This document shows positions 6,827 through 10,013 of a DNA stretch of 10,013 bases, in pieces; position 1 is the first letter of the stretch; each line of letters opens with the position of its first letter. The position numbers were made by a program, and so were the translations under genes. This DNA is from Desulfobacteraceae bacterium UBA2230. GTDB taxonomy: Bacteria; Desulfobacterota; Desulfobacteria; Desulfobacterales; Desulfosarcinaceae. The notes below the pieces were generated by a model. That model did no database searches. It saw only the letters and a program-made list of their open reading frames with translations, and was not told the DNA's origin. The stretch spans positions 4,218 to 14,230 of the forward strand of contig DDYQ01000004.1 in assembly GCA_002348005.1 (NCBI GenBank), read 5' to 3'.

Positions 6827-7927
6827 TTACTTGAGGCCGGGAAGGTTCGGCCAGGAGTAGGGGTTGCGTCCCTGTGAAAACGGCTGCTGCGTTTCCCTGG
6901 TGCCTTGGAAGTCTTTGAGGAACTGGAACATGGAGAGGGCAGCCGTCTGATAGTCGGGATTTTTGGCGGCTTCATCCACCAGGTATTCCCAGGCATACCC
7001 CTCGAGCGTTTTGAGTTCCTCTTCGGACAGCTTTATCGTCTCGGTGCCCGCTTCCTTGAAGAAATTCAGCGCTTCGATGTTGGTCGATTCATACCAGCTG
7101 CTCATGTAGGCCACGTTGGCCATGGCGGCCCTTTCGACGATCACCTTGAGGTCTTCCGGCAGCTTCTCCCAGGCGCCCTTGTTGATCATGACGCCGAAAG
7201 TGGAGGACGGCTGATGCCAGCCGGGGCCGACATTGAACTTGGTCACTTCGGCGAAGCCCATCTTCCAGTCGATCGAAGGGGTGCTGAACTCGGCACCGTC
7301 GATCGTCGCCATCTGCAGCGCCTGGTAGATCTCGCCGCCGGAGACCATCACCTGGGCGGCACCCAGCCGCTGCAGGATGTGCCCCTGGGCCTTTCCGGAC
7401 ATCCTGAGCTTCTTGCCCTTGTAGTCGGCCAGGGTCCTGATCGGGACGCGCGCCCGGATGCCGGACTCCATGGGGCTGACCGAGGTGAGAAAATAGATCA
7501 TGTTGTACTTGCCGAACAGGTCGCTGAAGACCTTCTTTCCGCCGCCGTGGAAGTACCAGTTGATTGCATCGTACTGCCCCAGGCCCATGGGATAGGAGCC
7601 CAGCAGGTCGAAGGCGGAGTTCTTGCCGGCCCAGTAGCTCGGCCAGTCGCCGCCGCACTCCACGGAGCCCTTGGAAACGGCATCGAAGACCGCGGTTGCG
7701 GGAACGAGCTCGCCGGCGGGTGAAACGGTGATCTGCAGGCGGCCGTTGCTCAGTTCGTTCACCAGTTTGGCAAAGTTCTTGTCTCCCTCGAGCAGATTGA
7801 TGGTCGGCGTCCAGGTGCTGACCATCGTCCATTTGATCGGTTTCTCGGCGGCCGCGACAAGGCCGAGCCCGGCGCAGAACAGTATGACCATCGTAACGGC
7901 AATCATCAAACCCACTTTTTTCTTCAT
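6827..7927 (-). CDS. dctP: TRAP transporter periplasmic solute-binding protein (DctP family, TakP-like)
   Basis: This 366-residue secreted protein captures the substrate and delivers it to DctQM. It has a Sec signal peptide with a KKK n-region and hydrophobic core, probably cut after Ala27 (AAA before EKP). The mature part matches the TakP-like branch. Features include the WPSYWAGKNSAF segment (95-106), GKKLRMSGKAQG with Arg175 (171-182; the family's carboxylate-binding arginine), GGEIYQALQMATIDGAEF (197-214) and PGWHQP (235-240). TakP-like proteins bind 2-oxo acids or related monocarboxylates, but Ser/Thr-Pro-Ser-Ile-Asp at 215-220 leaves the exact ligand open. The start is supported by a purine-rich AGGGGGGA site about six bases upstream and by the signal peptide. 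It is preceded by 215 bases after the ligase gene and followed by a hairpin, so its expression may differ from its neighbours. Confidence 0.94.
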   Translation of the reverse strand: MKKKVGLMIAVTMVILFCAGLGLVAAAEKPIKWTMVSTWTPTINLLEGDKNFAKLVNELSNGRLQITVSPAGELVPATAVFDAVSKGSVECGGDWPSYWAGKNSAFDLLGSYPMGLGQYDAINWYFHGGGKKVFSDLFGKYNMIYFLTSVSPMESGIRARVPIRTLADYKGKKLRMSGKAQGHILQRLGAAQVMVSGGEIYQALQMATIDGAEFSTPSIDWKMGFAEVTKFNVGPGWHQPSSTFGVMINKGAWEKLPEDLKVIVERAAMANVAYMSSWYESTNIEALNFFKEAGTETIKLSEEELKTLEGYAWEYLVDEAAKNPDYQTAALSMFQFLKDFQGTRETQQPFSQGRNPYSWPNLPGLK

Positions 7928-8012
7928 GTCATTCCCCCCTCTTTTTTATGTAAAGAAACAATTCATGGATCCACGCTTCGGATGTCCGCCATTACCGCGG
8001 ATCGGGTGGTCC

Positions 8013-8051
8013 TCAGGATACCCTTCTGGACGGCTCTTCCGCCGCCTTCAT
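8013..8051 (-). CDS. Minute ORF (12 residues) with a near-ideal ribosome-binding site; possible leader peptide or gene remnant
   Basis: On the minus strand AAAAGGAGGTGA (8066-8055) is essentially a full anti-Shine-Dalgarno match. It lies at ideal distance from the ATG at 8051-8049, which opens a frame encoding MKAAEEPSRRVS and a stop at 8013. This is the strongest ribosome-binding site I see in the window, yet it serves only 12 codons, about 85 bases before dctP. It could be a translated leader that affects dctP, the start of a gene lost by deletion, or chance. I do not recognise the peptide. Confidence 0.3.
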   Translation of the reverse strand: MKAAEEPSRRVS

Positions 8052-8112
8052 GCCTCACCTCCTTTTCGGGCGGCTGCATGCCTGCACACCCCTCGCATGG
8101 AAGATATTCCAC

Positions 8113-8142
8113 GGCCCTGCGACTGCTTGCGCATCGCGGGCC
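8113..8142 (-). other. Stable hairpin directly after the ligase stop codon
   Basis: On the minus strand, immediately after the TGA at 8145-8143, GGCCC pairs with GGGCC, GCGA with TCGC and TGC with GCA. The hairpin closes on a GCAA tetraloop and has two small bulges. No T-run follows, so this is more likely an mRNA-stabilising 3' structure or processing site than a full intrinsic terminator. Confidence 0.45.
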
Positions 8143-9807
8143 TCATTCCCCGGACGGATGCTGCTTCTGTTTTTCGACCTCCCGCTTGCGCAGATCGCCG
8201 CGGATGATCTTGCCGGTGCTCGTCAGCGGAAGTTCGGCCACAAACTCGACCTCCCGCGGATACTCGTACGCCGCCAGACGGGTTTTCACGAACGTCTGGA
8301 TTTCCGACGCCAGTTCCGCTGTGGCGGGAGTCCCCTGCGTCAGCACGATGAAGGCTTTCACGATTTCGGTACGCACCGCGTCGGGCTTGCCGATGACAGC
8401 GCACATGGCCACGGCGGGATGTTTGATCAGGCAGCCCTCGATCTCCGCCGGGCCGATCCGGTAGCCCGAGGAGGTGATGAGGTCGTCCTTGCGCGCGACG
8501 TACCAGATGTAGCCGTCCTCATCCTTCTTGCCGAGGTCCCCGGTGAGGGACCAGTCGCCGACGAACTTGTTCCGGGTGGCCTCGGGGTTCTGCCAGTAGT
8601 TGAGGAACATGACCGGGTCGGGGCGCTGGATGGCGATCTCGCCCACCGTTCCGGGCGCGCAGATGTTGCCTTCCGCGTCCACAACCTCCACGCGGTGCCC
8701 GGGAATCGGTTTGCCCATCGATCCCCGGCGCACCGGCATGATCTCACAGCAGTTTCCCACGACCAGATTGACTTCGGTCTGGCCGTAGAACTCGTTGATT
8801 TCCAGATCCATGGTCTGGCGCCCCCAGTCGAGCAGTTCCTCTCCCAGGGTCTCGCCCCCGCAACCGATCGTCCGCATACGGTAATCGTGGCGGCTGCGGG
8901 GATCTTTGACCAGCCGCATCATCTTCAGCGCGGTGGGCGGCATGAAGGCGTTGCGGATGCCGTACTTGGCAATGAGATGAAACGCCTGCTCGGGATCGAA
9001 TTTCCTGGCCCGGTGGGCGACGACCGGAACGCCGTGGTGCCAGCTGGGCAGCAGGACGTCGATCAGGCCCCCGATCCACGCCCAGTCGGCGGGAGTCCAG
9101 TACAGATCGTCTTTTCTGGGGAAAAAGTTGTGAAAAAACTCGACTCCCGGCACGTGGCCCAGCACCACGCGGTGGGCGTGCAGGGCGCCTTTGGGCGGAC
9201 CGGTGGTTCCCGAGGTGTAGATGATCATTGCCGGATCGTCGGCCCTGGTGCGGACCGGTTCGAAACGGGAGGCCCCCTTTTCCAGCGCGCCCCAGAAATC
9301 GATCGTTCCGGCCGGCGCTTTTCCCCCGCTGACGAAGATGAGCTTCAAATCGGGAAGCCGGCCGCGGATCTCGAGAAGCTTGTCGACGTTTGCGCTGTCC
9401 GTGACGATGGCTTTGGCGCCGCTGTTGGCCAGGCGGTATTCGAGCGCATCGGGGCCGAAGAGCGTGAACAGGGGGATGGCGACGGCGCCCAGCTTGTACG
9501 CGGCCACGTGGGTGACAGCCGTCTCCGGGCACTGCGGCAGCAGGATGCCGACCCGGTCGCCCGGCGATATTCCGTGCGCCCGGAGCGCATTGGCCAGGCG
9601 GTTGGAGAGTCCCTTGATGTCCCAGAAGGTGAATTTTTCGGTCCTGCCCGATTCGTCCTCATAGATGAGGGCCAGACGGTAGCGTTCATCCGCCCACTTG
9701 TCGCAGACATCCACCCCGATGTTGTAGAATTCGGGGATCCGCCAGCGGAACCCCTGGTAAACCTCGTCGTAGGTGGCTTTCGGCGGCAGCATCGGTTCTT
9801 GCTTCAT
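8143..9807 (-). CDS. AMP-forming acyl-CoA synthetase (medium-chain or acetyl-CoA synthetase-like)
   Basis: This 554-residue cytosolic enzyme activates a carboxylic acid with ATP to an acyl-adenylate and then to the CoA thioester. All core motifs of the adenylate-forming (ANL) superfamily are present. They are the phosphate loop YTSGTTGPPKG (197-207), YGQTE (341-345), TGD (422-424), the hinge region RKDDLITSSGYRIGPAEIE (439-457) and the catalytic lysine K533 in STGKIIRGDLR. The opening (FRWRIPEFYNIGVDVCDKW) and hinge resemble the MACS/acetyl-CoA synthetase-like group rather than long-chain FadD. The substrate cannot be read from sequence. The ATG at 9807 is fixed by an in-frame stop 15 bases upstream. 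A strong AAGGAGG lies unusually far (about 16 bases) from it, with CAGGGTG nearer. The gene lies 50 bases after a TRAP permease gene and upstream of dctPQM, so its substrate is probably the imported carboxylate. Confidence 0.9.
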   Translation of the reverse strand: MKQEPMLPPKATYDEVYQGFRWRIPEFYNIGVDVCDKWADERYRLALIYEDESGRTEKFTFWDIKGLSNRLANALRAHGISPGDRVGILLPQCPETAVTHVAAYKLGAVAIPLFTLFGPDALEYRLANSGAKAIVTDSANVDKLLEIRGRLPDLKLIFVSGGKAPAGTIDFWGALEKGASRFEPVRTRADDPAMIIYTSGTTGPPKGALHAHRVVLGHVPGVEFFHNFFPRKDDLYWTPADWAWIGGLIDVLLPSWHHGVPVVAHRARKFDPEQAFHLIAKYGIRNAFMPPTALKMMRLVKDPRSRHDYRMRTIGCGGETLGEELLDWGRQTMDLEINEFYGQTEVNLVVGNCCEIMPVRRGSMGKPIPGHRVEVVDAEGNICAPGTVGEIAIQRPDPVMFLNYWQNPEATRNKFVGDWSLTGDLGKKDEDGYIWYVARKDDLITSSGYRIGPAEIEGCLIKHPAVAMCAVIGKPDAVRTEIVKAFIVLTQGTPATAELASEIQTFVKTRLAAYEYPREVEFVAELPLTSTGKIIRGDLRKREVEKQKQHPSGE

Positions 9808-9857
9808 CGCACCCTGGATTCACCCTCCTTCCTTTTTTCCCTCTCAGGCCGCTGCCC

Positions 9858-10013
9858 CTATTCCACCAGCAGCGCCGGCAGCCACATCACGATCTGGGGA
9901 AACACGGTGCAAAGCGCCAGGCCGATGAGCATCAGCGCGACAAACGGCACAATGCCGCGGTAGATGTGGCCCAGCTCGACCCCCGGCGGGGCGATGCCGC
10001 GCAGGTAGAAGAG
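9858..10013 (-). CDS. dctM: Second TRAP large permease subunit (DctM family), C-terminal 51 residues (5' end outside window)
   Basis: On the minus strand the frame is open from the right edge to the TAG at 9860-9858. It reads LFYLRGIAPPGVELGHIYRG followed by a hydrophobic helix, ending VMWLPALLVE. This is the conserved last helix region of DctM. By hand alignment 26 of 51 positions are identical to the end of the complete DctM at 4912-6237, including LGHIYRG and the final WLP, so it is a paralogue and not a copy. It is upstream of the ligase gene in the same direction, separated by 50 bases, and therefore probably belongs to the same operon. Its DctP and DctQ partners, if present, lie beyond the window. 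Confidence 0.85.
   Translation of the reverse strand, partial: LFYLRGIAPPGVELGHIYRGIVPFVALMLIGLALCTVFPQIVMWLPALLVE

Noticed and set aside
6905..7723. 272-codon plus-strand frame within dctP
   Set aside because: It is antisense to dctP, which has a signal peptide and family motifs.
7928..7990. Possible promoter just upstream of dctP
   Set aside because: The AT-rich stretch contains CATAAA and TACATA, but no acceptable -35 hexamer at 16-18 bases and no sigma54-type GG/GC pair.
8067..8090. Small palindromic TGCATGCCTGCA motif
   Set aside because: It is too short and isolated to call an operator; no second copy was seen near a promoter.
8050..9963. 637-codon plus-strand open frame
   Set aside because: It is antisense to the acyl-CoA ligase and runs through the ligase start into the second dctM. 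It has no domain signature.

Overview
The window is GC-rich (I estimate above 60% G+C). It carries a MASE3/PAS hybrid histidine kinase, a PAS-LuxR regulator, TRAP carboxylate transporters and a CoA ligase. That combination fits an organic-acid-using anaerobe of the Desulfobacterota (former Deltaproteobacteria). This assignment is an inference from gene content and protein style; no rRNA or other taxonomic marker is present.

Layout. (1) Positions 1-550, minus strand: the 5' part of a glycine-zipper lipoprotein gene with a proline-rich tandem-repeat tail that runs off the left edge. (2) 551-1192: an intergenic stretch with no intact gene. It holds a candidate promoter for the lipoprotein, a broken N-terminal piece of an FRG-domain gene (minus strand, with an excellent ribosome-binding site), a candidate promoter for the kinase and a weak terminator-like hairpin in the kinase leader. 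(3) 1193-4767, plus strand: a two-gene signalling unit. The first gene is a membrane-bound hybrid kinase (MASE3, PAS, HisKA_3, HATPase, NarL-type receiver). It is followed directly by a PAS-coiled coil-LuxR-HTH regulator that has no receiver of its own. (4) 4768-4911: a convergent gap with a perfect 8-bp hairpin, best read as the terminator of the leftward operon. (5) 4912-10013, minus strand: a leftward run, in transcription order the tail of a second TRAP large permease (cut by the right edge), an AMP-forming acyl-CoA ligase, then dctP, dctQ and dctM of a complete TRAP transporter. The operon promoter lies beyond the right edge.

How the parts may work together. The TRAP systems probably import one or more carboxylates and the ligase would convert the acid to its CoA thioester for catabolism. 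The solute-binding protein most resembles the TakP-like group that binds 2-oxo or other monocarboxylates. Three intercistronic structures (a hairpin right after the ligase stop, a minute ORF with a near-ideal Shine-Dalgarno, and a 10-bp hairpin between dctP and dctQ) suggest post-transcriptional tuning inside this operon. The signalling pair converges on the transporter operon and could control it, but nothing in the sequence proves that.

I see no CRISPR array, tRNA, rRNA, intact mobile element or clearly novel system. The most unusual items are the division of NarL-type modules between the kinase and its neighbour, the FRG-gene remnant, and the tiny ORF ahead of dctP.
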